Below, one piece after another: positions 1-8,800 of a stretch of 64,000 bases of DNA. Position 1 is the first letter of the stretch. The number at the start of each line of letters is the position of its first letter. The DNA is from Flavobacteriales bacterium. GTDB lineage: Bacteria > Bacteroidota > Bacteroidia > UBA10329. The position numbers were made by a program, and so were the translations under genes. The notes beneath the pieces were generated by a model that saw nothing but the letters and a program-made list of their open reading frames with translations, did no database searches and was not told where the DNA came from. The stretch spans positions 1 through 64,000 of the forward strand of contig JAIOYP010000010.1 in assembly GCA_021741155.1 (NCBI GenBank), given 5' to 3'.

Positions 1-40
1 CTTAGTCAAATCGCCCTTTTCAATTTTTATCGGTTCAGGA

Positions 41-490
41 TTACTCCGCTACCACTTCGAATTGAAACTCTCCTTCCACTTCTTTGTGAAGTCGAATAGA
101 AGCCGTGTATTTTCCAAGTGTTTTAACGGTAGCCTCTTTCAAACCTACTTTTTTACGATCAACCTCAACTCCTGTAGCAGTCTTAATAGCGTCTGCAACT
201 TGAATGCTGTTTACCGATCCGAAAATTTTGTCTCCTTCGCCAGCCTTTGCACCAACTTTGATGTCGCCTGCTTGAATCTTAGCCAACAATTTAGTTGCCT
301 CGTCAATCAGTTTAGCTTCGCGATGAGCGCGTTGTCTTAGGTCTTCCTCTCTTACTTTTTTGGCACTTGCAGTAGCCAAAACAGCCAATCCGTTAGGAAT
401 GAGGTAATTTCTTCCGTATCCGTTCTTAACCGTAACAAGATCATTCTTGTCGCCTACAAACTCTACGTCTTTTTTAAGTATGATTTCCAT
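41..490 (-). CDS. rplI: 50S ribosomal protein bL9
   Basis: Large-subunit protein bL9, which binds 23S rRNA near the L1 stalk base and helps hold the reading frame. The protein is 149 residues, the usual family length. The N-terminal rRNA-binding domain carries the family signature VKNGYGRNYLIPNGLA near residues 21-36. It is followed by a charged connecting helix and the C-terminal domain. It is the last gene of rpsF-rpsR-rplI, 7 bp after rpsR, an order widely conserved in bacteria. The start MEIILKK is the standard family start. Nothing odd is visible. Confidence 0.97.
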   Translation of the reverse strand: MEIILKKDVEFVGDKNDLVTVKNGYGRNYLIPNGLAVLATASAKKVREEDLRQRAHREAKLIDEATKLLAKIQAGDIKVGAKAGEGDKIFGSVNSIQVADAIKTATGVEVDRKKVGLKEATVKTLGKYTASIRLHKEVEGEFQFEVVAE

Positions 491-497
491 AATTCTC

Positions 498-770
498 TTA
501 CTTCATAAGGTCAGCAACGTAAGGCATCAAAGCGATGTGTCGTGCACGCTTTACAGCTTGTGCCACTTTGCGTTGATACTTCAAAGATGTTCCAGTTAGT
601 CTTCTTGGAAGAAGCTTTCCTTGCTCATTGATAAAGGCCAACAGATAATCTGGGTCTTTGTAATCGATGAACTTGATGCCATATTTTAGAAAACGGCAAT
701 ACTTATCTCTTTGTACTTCTACTGTAGGTGGATTCAGATATCTGATCTCTCCTTCTTTCTTTCCTGCCAT
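498..770 (-). CDS. rpsR: 30S ribosomal protein bS18
   Basis: Small-subunit protein bS18, which forms a heterodimer with bS6 on the platform. It has 90 residues. The conserved core includes DYKD and [25 protein letters not shown] near residues 36-78 (key residues R56, R57, T59, G60). It lies 4 bp after rpsF, so the two are co-translated. Published structural work on Bacteroidota ribosomes implicates bS6, bS18 and bS21 in hiding the anti-Shine-Dalgarno, which fits the scarcity of SD sites in this window. The link to this particular protein is inference. Confidence 0.97.
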   Translation of the reverse strand: MAGKKEGEIRYLNPPTVEVQRDKYCRFLKYGIKFIDYKDPDYLLAFINEQGKLLPRRLTGTSLKYQRKVAQAVKRARHIALMPYVADLMK

Positions 771-774
771 GTCC

Positions 775-1125
775 TTAAGCTTTAGCTGGTTTAGGGTTCT
801 TTAATCTGTCTCTTCTCTTCACCGCGTATTCAACATGGAACTTGTCCATTTTTACGGTTAGGAATCTGATTACTCGTTCGTCACGCTTGAATTTAAGTTC
901 AAGTTCAGCAATTAGCGAAGGGTTGGCTTGGAACTCAAAAAGGTTGTAAAAGCCGTTGGATTTCTTTTGGATTGGATACGCCAATTTGCGTAGCCCCCAA
1001 TCTTCCGTAGAGACAACTTTGCCTCCATCAGCTTTTATGAACTTTTCGTAATCCTTTACCGCTTCCTTCATCTGAGCTTCAGACAAAACGGGAGTTAAAA
1101 TGAAAACGGCCTCGTACTGGTTCAT
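775..1125 (-). CDS. rpsF: 30S ribosomal protein bS6
   Basis: Small-subunit protein bS6, partner of bS18. It has 116 residues. The start [16 protein letters not shown] and the segment [20 protein letters not shown] are the family's typical beta-strand and RNA-facing loop. It heads the rpsF-rpsR-rplI operon. A well-formed Bacteroidota-type promoter lies upstream and a short GC hairpin sits in the leader. In other phyla this leader often carries an S6:S18-binding RNA that represses the operon. Whether this hairpin does so is unknown. Confidence 0.97.
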   Translation of the reverse strand: MNQYEAVFILTPVLSEAQMKEAVKDYEKFIKADGGKVVSTEDWGLRKLAYPIQKKSNGFYNLFEFQANPSLIAELELKFKRDERVIRFLTVKMDKFHVEYAVKRRDRLKNPKPAKA

Positions 1126-1153
1126 AAATAAAATATTTGTTTGTGTTTATTAC

Positions 1154-1168
1154 CCGCCAAAAAAGCGG
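1154..1168 (-). promoter_or_regulatory. Hairpin in the rpsF leader
   Basis: CCGC and GCGG pair around an A/T-only loop just inside the expected transcript start. It could be an autoregulatory S6:S18 site or simply a 5' stabilising hairpin. The short stem gives little certainty. Confidence 0.3.
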
Positions 1169-1172
1169 ACGG

Positions 1173-1203
1173 CAAAAGTAACGATTCAGTTTAGTTATAC
1201 AAA
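1173..1203 (-). promoter_or_regulatory. Promoter of rpsF-rpsR-rplI
   Basis: On the minus strand the sequence reads TTTG (1203-1200), 19 bases, then TACTTTTG (1180-1173). This matches the Bacteroidota sigma-factor consensus TTTG-N19/20-TAnnTTTG exactly. It lies about 50 bases before the rpsF start, leaving a short leader. Confidence 0.75.
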
Positions 1204-1224
1204 CCCCTGTTTTTAGCTCACTTT

Positions 1225-2913
1225 TCAGTTGTTCTGGGCAATTTTCAAAACCCTTCCCTCAAAAGGACTCATAAAGTCGGCAGCGGTAGATGGATGTGTA
1301 CTGAACATCACCTCTGAAGGAATTTCATTCAACCTAACTGTCTTTGATGAAAAGTTCATCAGAACTAGAAATTTACCGCCATTCAGTTCCCGATAAAAGG
1401 CGAAGACTTTTCCGTTGCTGATTTCCTCATCAATGGTCAACGTTCCTTCCTGTAGAACCAAATTTTCATTTCTGAATTCGATGATTCGCTTGTAGAAATT
1501 CAGCAATGAGGTAGAATCGCGGTCTTGAGTTTGGACATTTTTCTCTTTGAAGTTTTCGGCAACAGGTAACCACGGTTCACCTGATGTAAATCCTGCATTT
1601 TGAGTCGTGTCCCAAAGCATAGGCGTTCGGCATTCATCTCGATTCAAGGACTGCCCTGTCCAATTAACCATGAACTGCGGAATGCTTTTGTATCGTTGCG
1701 CCAACGGATCCAATCCTGTTTTCAATGGCAATGTTGGCTTTTCAATGCCCAATTCTTCGCCATAATATGTGAACGGGATTCCCCTAACCGTGAACTGGAA
1801 AAACGCCAGCAATTTTGCTTTGCGTACGTCATTTCCTAACGGAGTAATACTTCTTCTGCGGTCGTGATTACTGAAGACATACGTTGGCACAAACGGTTCT
1901 GCGAAATTGTGCTCAAATTCTTCCACCATCTTTCTCCACTTTTTGGCTTTGAATGGAGTTGAAAGTGTTTTGAAAAGGAAGATTGTGTGCAGTCCGTCCT
2001 TTCCATGGTAAGAGCAGAATTTCTTGGTCGTCTCCACATCCCCAAAAACTTCCCCGACCATAAAACGGGGTGGATTTTGGAATGAATCCACCACCGCTCT
2101 CAGCTCAGTCGCAAACTCAAAACTTCCTTCCTGATTGACGTTGAATTTCATTTTTTGAAAGAAGCCATCAGGCGTTTCCTCCGAAGGAATGATGCGCAAA
2201 CTCCCAGGATTATTGTGGAAGGAAGTGTCCTCAAAAATGGAGTTAAAAATATCCAATCGAAAACCATCTACTCCTTTGCTCAGCCAATGCCGCACCACAT
2301 CAAGCATAGTGTTTTTCACCTTGGAATTGCTGTAATTCAAATCAGGCTGAAATGGCAAAAAAGAGGCCCAATAAAACTGGTTTCGGCCTTTGTGCCAGTT
2401 CCAACCGCTCCCTCCTATTGTGGCCTTCCAATTGTTTGGCGGTTTTTGTCCATGCTTGCCTTTACCATCCTTCCACACGTACCAATCGGCTTTTTCATTT
2501 TCTCTGTTTGAACTTGATTCTTTGAACCAAGCGTGCTCATTCGAAGTATGGTTCATCACCAAATCGAACACAATCTTCATGTTTCTGGAATGAACCTCAT
2601 CAATCAATTTGAGGCAGGTTCCCATGTCGCCATATTCTGGGGCAATGGAACGATAGTCGCTTATATCGTAGCCAAAATCGCGCTGCGGACTGAGAAAAAA
2701 GGGCGAGATCCAAATGGTCTCAAAACCAAGACTCTTTATATAATCGAGCTTTTGGATGATTCCGTTGAGGTCGCCCAGCCCATCTCCATCCGTATCATAA
2801 AATGAACGCGGATAAATCTGATAAACGGTGGTCGATTTCCACCAATCTGGATTCTGAGCAAAACAGCAACTTCCCGCAACAACCGAGAAGACGAATGCCG
2901 TTAAAAATTTCAT
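1225..2913 (-). CDS. Secreted GH13 alpha-amylase/alpha-glucosidase family enzyme
   Basis: Retaining glycoside hydrolase of family GH13, most like alpha-glucosidases and oligo-1,6-glucosidases. It acts on alpha-glucans after export. It has 562 residues with a signal peptide ending near FAQ20. The four GH13 regions are visible: DLVMNH (D117), GFRLD with nucleophile D221, VGEVFG with acid/base E287, and FSNHD with D350. The segment YQIYPRSFYD at 31-40 and the aspartate-rich TDGDGLGD loop are typical of the subfamily with a calcium site. The start codon abuts the stop codon of the upstream OmpA-like gene (TAG then ATG), so translation is probably coupled. Its place at the end of a T9SS surface cluster, not beside SusC/SusD genes, is unusual. 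Exact substrate is not decidable from sequence. Confidence 0.9.
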   Translation of the reverse strand: MKFLTAFVFSVVAGSCCFAQNPDWWKSTTVYQIYPRSFYDTDGDGLGDLNGIIQKLDYIKSLGFETIWISPFFLSPQRDFGYDISDYRSIAPEYGDMGTCLKLIDEVHSRNMKIVFDLVMNHTSNEHAWFKESSSNRENEKADWYVWKDGKGKHGQKPPNNWKATIGGSGWNWHKGRNQFYWASFLPFQPDLNYSNSKVKNTMLDVVRHWLSKGVDGFRLDIFNSIFEDTSFHNNPGSLRIIPSEETPDGFFQKMKFNVNQEGSFEFATELRAVVDSFQNPPRFMVGEVFGDVETTKKFCSYHGKDGLHTIFLFKTLSTPFKAKKWRKMVEEFEHNFAEPFVPTYVFSNHDRRRSITPLGNDVRKAKLLAFFQFTVRGIPFTYYGEELGIEKPTLPLKTGLDPLAQRYKSIPQFMVNWTGQSLNRDECRTPMLWDTTQNAGFTSGEPWLPVAENFKEKNVQTQDRDSTSLLNFYKRIIEFRNENLVLQEGTLTIDEEISNGKVFAFYRELNGGKFLVLMNFSSKTVRLNEIPSEVMFSTHPSTAADFMSPFEGRVLKIAQNN

Positions 2914-4821
2914 CTACAGAATTTTGATCTCTACCCTCCTATTCTTTTGGTATTGATCTTCATCGCAAACAACGCCATCTACACATTCATTCAGAGGCTT
3001 TGTCTCACCATAACCTTTAGGAACCGTTCGCGAAGTGTTGATGCCTTTCTGAGCAAGGTAATCTGAACATGCGTTGGCGCGCCTGTCACTCAATTCACGG
3101 TTGTATTCGTTGCTACCACGGCAATCCGTGTGTGCGCTCAATTCGATACGCGCTTCAGGATGCTCGTTCATCAAATTCACCAAACGATCCAAAATTGGCA
3201 GACTTTCTGGAAGCGGCTCGGCCTGCGCCAATGCAAAATAGATATTGTCGAGGTTGATGACCACGTCCTTCTTCACTTCGATGCCCATTTCCACATTTCC
3301 GAGCATAGCGATGATGCTGTCCTTTGGCGTTCCTGCTGGCACGTCAAAGGTTTGTGATTCGTAACCATCCTTTGCGAAAGTGATAGCGTAATCGTAGTGC
3401 GGATACAGTTCAAAACTCAGGTTTCCCTTCGCATCGCTCAACTTCTCCGTCCAAACATTTCCATCCTTGTATTTCACCGTGACCTTGGCGGATTCAATCG
3501 CTTTTGTGGTCACCTTATCAAGCACAATTCCTTCCACCATAAACGGATAATAGATTTTCTTGAAATTGAAAATCTGGTCACCGCCATTTTCTCCTTCGCG
3601 GTCTGACGAAACGTAGCCGCTTGCGCCATCAGCATTGAAAACAGCGGCAAAATCATCCTTGGATGAATTCAATCCTGGACCAACATTTTCAGCTTGTGCA
3701 AATCCGCCATCGCTTTTCACAGAGCGGAAAATGTCATATCCGCCAAAACCAACACCACCATTGGTTGCAAAATAGAGCGTTCCGTTAAAGAAATGCGGGA
3801 ACATCTCGTTGCCTTTCGTATTCACTTTTGGACCAAGATTGAGCGGTTTGCTCCAAACGCCAGCAGCACCACCCTGCGTCATGCTGTACACGTCATAACC
3901 ACCTTGTCCTCCTGGCATGTTTGACACAAAATACATGGTCTTTCCATCAGCCGAAAGGCTCGGATGCGTGCTGCTGTATTGAATATTATTAATCGGAAGC
4001 TCCGTGATATTCGTCCATTCTCCATTTACTTTTTGTGCTTGCATGATTTTCAGCACATTCACACCTTCTTCGCTTATGTTGTTCTTGGCCTTTTTCTTCA
4101 CGTTCACTTCATCCTTTGTAGAAGCGTTTCTGCTGAAATAAAGGAACTTTCCATCGGGACTAACTGAAGGACTTCCCTCATAGTATTTCGTGTTCATTTC
4201 CTTGTTCAGTGGTTGAGGAGCGCTGAACGAAATACTATCATTCATCTTGGCAAATACCAAATCATAATACACCGTTAAGTTCTCCTCTTTCGACTCCTGC
4301 GGAATGCCATAGAAAACACCCTCATTCGTTACTGCAAGCCCAAGACTTTTGCCTCCTGTTTCGATATTGGTTCCATGCAACTGAAACTCTGGTCGATTGG
4401 CCTGATGCTGCGGTGCCCACTCGCAGGTTTGAAGTAGATGATCCACGTTCAATGCATCTTTGGTGGCTGCATATTTCTCCAGAATAACGGAAGCTTCCAT
4501 GTATTTCTTCTGAGCAATGAGCACTTCCGCATAATGCAAAACGGTAGAAGGCACAATTTCCTTCACATCCATCAACTTGGATAAAGTAGCTTCCGCATTC
4601 AGATATTCATGCAGATAATAATGACAATTAGCGATGCGCTCGTGCTCATGCGCGGCCTTTTGTTCCAAAGCTGAATATGCCTTCAATGCCTCTCGGTATT
4701 TGCCCACATTGTAATACGCATCGGCCTGCTCCAAGGCACTTTCTGTCTGCGCAAAACCGCCAACGCTGAAAAGAAGCAACAGCGCATTCATTCCTATTCT
4801 AAACTCCATCTGTCCTTTCAT
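2914..4821 (-). CDS. PorE-like outer-membrane protein: TPR, PD40 propeller, regulatory-like domain, OmpA
   Basis: Periplasmic/outer-membrane protein anchored to peptidoglycan. Order of parts: signal peptide (to about FAQ24), TPR-like helices in the first 150 residues, a PD40/WD40-type propeller around 170-430 (repeated SPDGKFLYFSR and SADGKTMYFVS blades), a carboxypeptidase-regulatory-like beta domain near 440-510, and a C-terminal OmpA domain (SAHTDCRGSNEYNRELSDRR). This is the architecture known for PorE of the type IX secretion system. Pairing with an adjacent PorP/SprF gene and a type B adhesin supports a T9SS role. The ATG at 4821 was chosen because it lies 7 bases after the upstream stop. 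An ATG at 4848 would overlap that gene. It could instead be a paralogue devoted to one adhesin and not the core PorE. Confidence 0.85.
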   Translation of the reverse strand: MKGQMEFRIGMNALLLLFSVGGFAQTESALEQADAYYNVGKYREALKAYSALEQKAAHEHERIANCHYYLHEYLNAEATLSKLMDVKEIVPSTVLHYAEVLIAQKKYMEASVILEKYAATKDALNVDHLLQTCEWAPQHQANRPEFQLHGTNIETGGKSLGLAVTNEGVFYGIPQESKEENLTVYYDLVFAKMNDSISFSAPQPLNKEMNTKYYEGSPSVSPDGKFLYFSRNASTKDEVNVKKKAKNNISEEGVNVLKIMQAQKVNGEWTNITELPINNIQYSSTHPSLSADGKTMYFVSNMPGGQGGYDVYSMTQGGAAGVWSKPLNLGPKVNTKGNEMFPHFFNGTLYFATNGGVGFGGYDIFRSVKSDGGFAQAENVGPGLNSSKDDFAAVFNADGASGYVSSDREGENGGDQIFNFKKIYYPFMVEGIVLDKVTTKAIESAKVTVKYKDGNVWTEKLSDAKGNLSFELYPHYDYAITFAKDGYESQTFDVPAGTPKDSIIAMLGNVEMGIEVKKDVVINLDNIYFALAQAEPLPESLPILDRLVNLMNEHPEARIELSAHTDCRGSNEYNRELSDRRANACSDYLAQKGINTSRTVPKGYGETKPLNECVDGVVCDEDQYQKNRRVEIKIL

Positions 4822-4828
4822 TCTCAGA

Positions 4829-5794
4829 TTAAAAACGCGGTGCATCAATTTTCACGGCCTCCATGGTTTTTACCAAATTGAACACCAACATAATCTCGTG
4901 GCTGCCTGATGAAACCTGTCTCAACTGCGTGAAATTGTAATCATAAGCATAGCCCAATCGGAAGTATTTGGTGATCCGCACATTGGCCATCGCTACCATA
5001 ATCTTCTGCGAACGATAGGCCGCACCAATGGCAAAAAGGTTGTTGTAATCAACCATCGCGCTCACATCAAACTGCACGGGCGAACCGACCACAAACTTCA
5101 TCAGCGCAGCAATCGGCATATCAAATCGGTCGGATAATCGAATCCTGTATCCTGAATTGAGATGATAGTGCAGGGTCTTGTAATCAAAACCAATGTCGCC
5201 TTTGTAGCCTTGCTGATAGATAATCTGATTATCAAGGATGCGTGGTAGCGAGAATCCGACATAGAAGCGTTCCATGAAGAAATTGACCCCAAATTTGAAA
5301 TCAGGAGAAGCAAAGGTTTTCGTGTTGGATGTAAAAACTGGGTCGCCACTATCAGTGGTTTCAACCTCGCTCAGATTGCTTTTAAGCATTGCCACCGTAG
5401 CGGCCAATCCGAACGATAGCGAACTTTTCTGCGAAAGCGCAATGCGATAAGCGTAACTCAAGGACAAATCCGTGCGGTTATTGACCCCAATCTTATCGTT
5501 GAATACTGTCAATCCCAAGAAGCTTTTCTGCTTTTTGAACGGCATGTTGAAGTTGAATCCTGCCACGCTGGGCGCACCCGAAAAACCGACCCATTGCTGA
5601 CGATAGACCAAAGCGCCATTGATGTTCTTGTTCATGGCGATGGAAGCTGGATTGAGAAACGGCTGATGCAGCGTGTATTGCGATAGATGCAGTTGCTGCT
5701 GCGCCTTCGTTTCTGTTCCAAAAATCATGAGAAAACCGACAGCTAATAGGCTGCAAAGGATTCTCACCGAACTGAATGTAGTTGTTCTTTTCAT
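4829..5794 (-). CDS. PorP/SprF family T9SS membrane protein
   Basis: Outer-membrane beta-barrel of the PorP/SprF family, 321 residues, with a signal peptide ending near KAQ32. The family start of the mature protein is clear (QLHLSQYTLHQPFLNPASIA, then YRQQWVGFSGAP). Alternating hydrophobic strands follow to the C-terminal phenylalanine. PorP/SprF proteins help secrete and display partner proteins with type B C-terminal domains, and partners are usually adjacent. Here a type B adhesin lies 15 bases upstream and the PorE-like gene 7 bases downstream. The three genes read as one operon and probably one functional unit. Confidence 0.93.
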   Translation of the reverse strand: MKRTTTFSSVRILCSLLAVGFLMIFGTETKAQQQLHLSQYTLHQPFLNPASIAMNKNINGALVYRQQWVGFSGAPSVAGFNFNMPFKKQKSFLGLTVFNDKIGVNNRTDLSLSYAYRIALSQKSSLSFGLAATVAMLKSNLSEVETTDSGDPVFTSNTKTFASPDFKFGVNFFMERFYVGFSLPRILDNQIIYQQGYKGDIGFDYKTLHYHLNSGYRIRLSDRFDMPIAALMKFVVGSPVQFDVSAMVDYNNLFAIGAAYRSQKIMVAMANVRITKYFRLGYAYDYNFTQLRQVSSGSHEIMLVFNLVKTMEAVKIDAPRF

Positions 5795-5809
5795 AGCGAT
5801 TTCCTCTTA

Positions 5810-8800
5810 CTAGTTTCTTCTTAATTCGATGGTTCCACGTCTGATGTCGTTCTCCGTTCCGTAGGGATAGAACACGTAGAAATAAGTTCCATTCACAACC
5901 TCATCACCAGCCAATTTGAGTTTGGCATTTGGTGACTGACCATGCCAATCGTTCAAGTATGGTGCTGATTCATAGATTAGATCGCCCCACCGATTGAACA
6001 CAACCAATTTGTGATCTGGGAATTTGTGCAGTCCGAGAATCTCAAATTCATCGTTCAAACCATCTCCATTCGGAGAAAATCCGCTCGGAATGAACAGCGA
6101 GATCTCATCAATCACTTTGATGTAAATCCAAGCCGTGTCGCACACGCTCTGACAGAAATCATCGCAAATCGTGTATTGAATGCTATCTGGGCCGATGTAG
6201 CCAGCCGTTGGAGTGTAGATTATTTCACTTCCACTAACGGTGGCTGTTCCGTTCGCGCCATCCGTCACAATCGAAATAACGACCGTGCCCGCTGTGTCAT
6301 TTTCCAACACGAAAATGGTAATTGGATCCACGTTTTCGGTCGTTCCCGTATCAAGCACCGCGATGGGAACATCAGGAACATTCACCTCCACATAAACGCT
6401 ATCCGAAGCAGAACAATCGTTGGCATCCGTGACCACAACTGAATACCACGCATCGGTTAAAGCAGTCACGTTGATGCTTGCCGTGGTCTGGAAAGTACTC
6501 CAAACGTAATTGGTTCCGCCTGTTGCGGTAAGGGTTACTTCATCATTCAAACAGACCACTTCATTGGCGCCTGCATCAACAATCGGGAGTTCGTTTACCG
6601 TGACCGTAATCGGTTGTCTGCCGCTGAGATTGGTGCAACCGTAAGCACTTTCGGCAATGATATAATAGGTTATGGTTGCCGTTGGTGAAACTATGAGTGG
6701 AGTTTCGCCAAGCAGCGTTACCGTCACAATGTCGCTGTAAACATTATAAGTCACATTTCCACCTGAACCCGAAGCTGTCAATGTCGTTTCCTCGCCCACA
6801 CATATTTCATCATCCGAAGTGGAAATATTTGGTTCTAATGGCGCAGCACGAACAAAGATGTCGTGGCTTTCATTGGCCACACATGGAGCCGTTCCAACGG
6901 TGTAGGTCAAGCTGACCAGACCAGAAACCCCAATCGGACTGAAGTTAGCTCCTGTCACTCCTGTTCCTGTCCAAGTTCCGCCAGCGTTGCCTGTCACAAG
7001 TCCGTTCAGAGCAATGATTCCGTTGCTTTCGCAGATTGTGTCTGGTCCAGCCCAAGTGGCCAAAACGTTATCAACTTGAATGGATTGAGTATTAGTTTCC
7101 TCGCAGAGATTTTGACCAACGGTGTACGTGATGGCGATGGTCTGTCCGTCCAAACCAGTTGGGTTGAATGTGCCGTTGTTGCTGTTAACGCCTGTTCCGC
7201 TCCAAGCACCACCAGCCGTTCCAGTGACGAGTGCGGTCAAATCAACAATTCCTTCCACTTCGCAGACTACACTTGGCGCGACCCAAGCGGCATCAACCTC
7301 TGGAAGAACAGTAATGTCGTGGCTTTGGGTTTCATCGCAAGGCGAAGTTCCAATGGTATACGTCACGGTATAACTCCCATCCAAACCAGAAGGGTTGAAG
7401 GTGTTTCCCGAAACTCCAGTTCCAGTCCAAGTTCCACCATTTGTGCCCGTAACAAGTGTGTTCAAGTTAATGGTTCCACCTGCTTCGCAAACCGCACCTG
7501 GAGTAGTCCAGTTCGCAAAAACTGTTGGCGTAACATCAATCGTTTGAGTCGAAACTTCCGCACACGGACTGTTTCCCACTGAATACGAAACTGAAATAGA
7601 ACCAGACAATCCCGTTGGATTGAAAATATTCCCAGAAACACCATTTCCAGACCACGATCCGCCTAAATCGCCAGTAACAAGTGTGTTCAGATTGATTACG
7701 CCATCCGCTTCGCACATCGCTGCTGGTGAAGTCCAACTTGCATCCACGTCCAATTCAACTTGAATGTTCTGGATTGAAACAGCATCGCAAGGCGAATTTC
7801 CTACGGAATAAGTGATTGCGTGAGAACCGTTTCCAGCTGCGCTCGGATCAAACGTATTTCCCGAAACGCCCGTTCCGCTCCACGTTCCGCCCGTTGTTCC
7901 AGTAATTAATGTATTCAAGTTGATTATTCCAGCAGCTTCACATGCTACAGTTGGGGCTGTCCAAGTGGCGGTTGAGACTGGCTCCACCACAATATCTTGT
8001 GTGAGCGTTTCCTGACAAGGAGAAGTTCCAACTGTGTAGGTGATAGAATACGTTCCTGCACCCACCGAGCCAGGGCTAAAACTTGAACCTGAAACGCCTG
8101 TACCACTCCAAGTTCCTCCTGAAGTTCCTGTTATCAAGGTTGTCAAATCCACAAGAGCTAAGTCCGCACAAACCGTTGACGTTGTCCAAGCTGGATCTAC
8201 ATCTCCGATCACTGTAATGTCATGGCTTTCGGTTTCCAAACAAGGATTTATGCCCACTGAATAAATGATGGTGTGCGTTCCTGCACCAGCAGTGGTTGGA
8301 TTGAAGGTGTTTCCAGTTACTCCCGTTCCGCTGAATGTTCCTCCTGAATCTCCAGTAATCAGTGACGCGAGATTCACATTTCCAGCCGCAACACAAACGG
8401 TTGTAGGTGCACTCCAAGCGGCATTCGCTTGATCAACCACGTTAATATCATGTTGCTCTGTTTCCTGGCAAGGGTTTGTGCCTACTGTATATGTTATGGT
8501 GTGCGTTCCGCCACCAGCTGTTGCTGGGTTGAAATTGGTTCCTGACACTCCCGTGCCGCTCCAAGTTCCACCAGCCGTTCCTGTGACTAAGGCTGTAAGG
8601 TTCAAGGTAGAACTGCTTTCGCAGACCGTTGTTCCATTCCATGCTGGATTAACATCTGCAACAACCGTTATGGTGTGATTTTCAGATTGCTGACAAGGAT
8701 TTGTTCCAGCCGTGTAAGTGATGGTATGCGTCCCAACTCCCGCTGTAATGGGATTGAAAGTTGTTCCAGAAACACCCGTTCCACTCCAAGTTCCTCCTGC

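Noticed and set aside
6863-7582. Plus-strand open frame of 239 codons
   Set aside because: It lies antisense to the repeat array of the adhesin, whose sense frame has a signal peptide, domains and sorting signal. The antisense frame is a by-product of the repeated codons.
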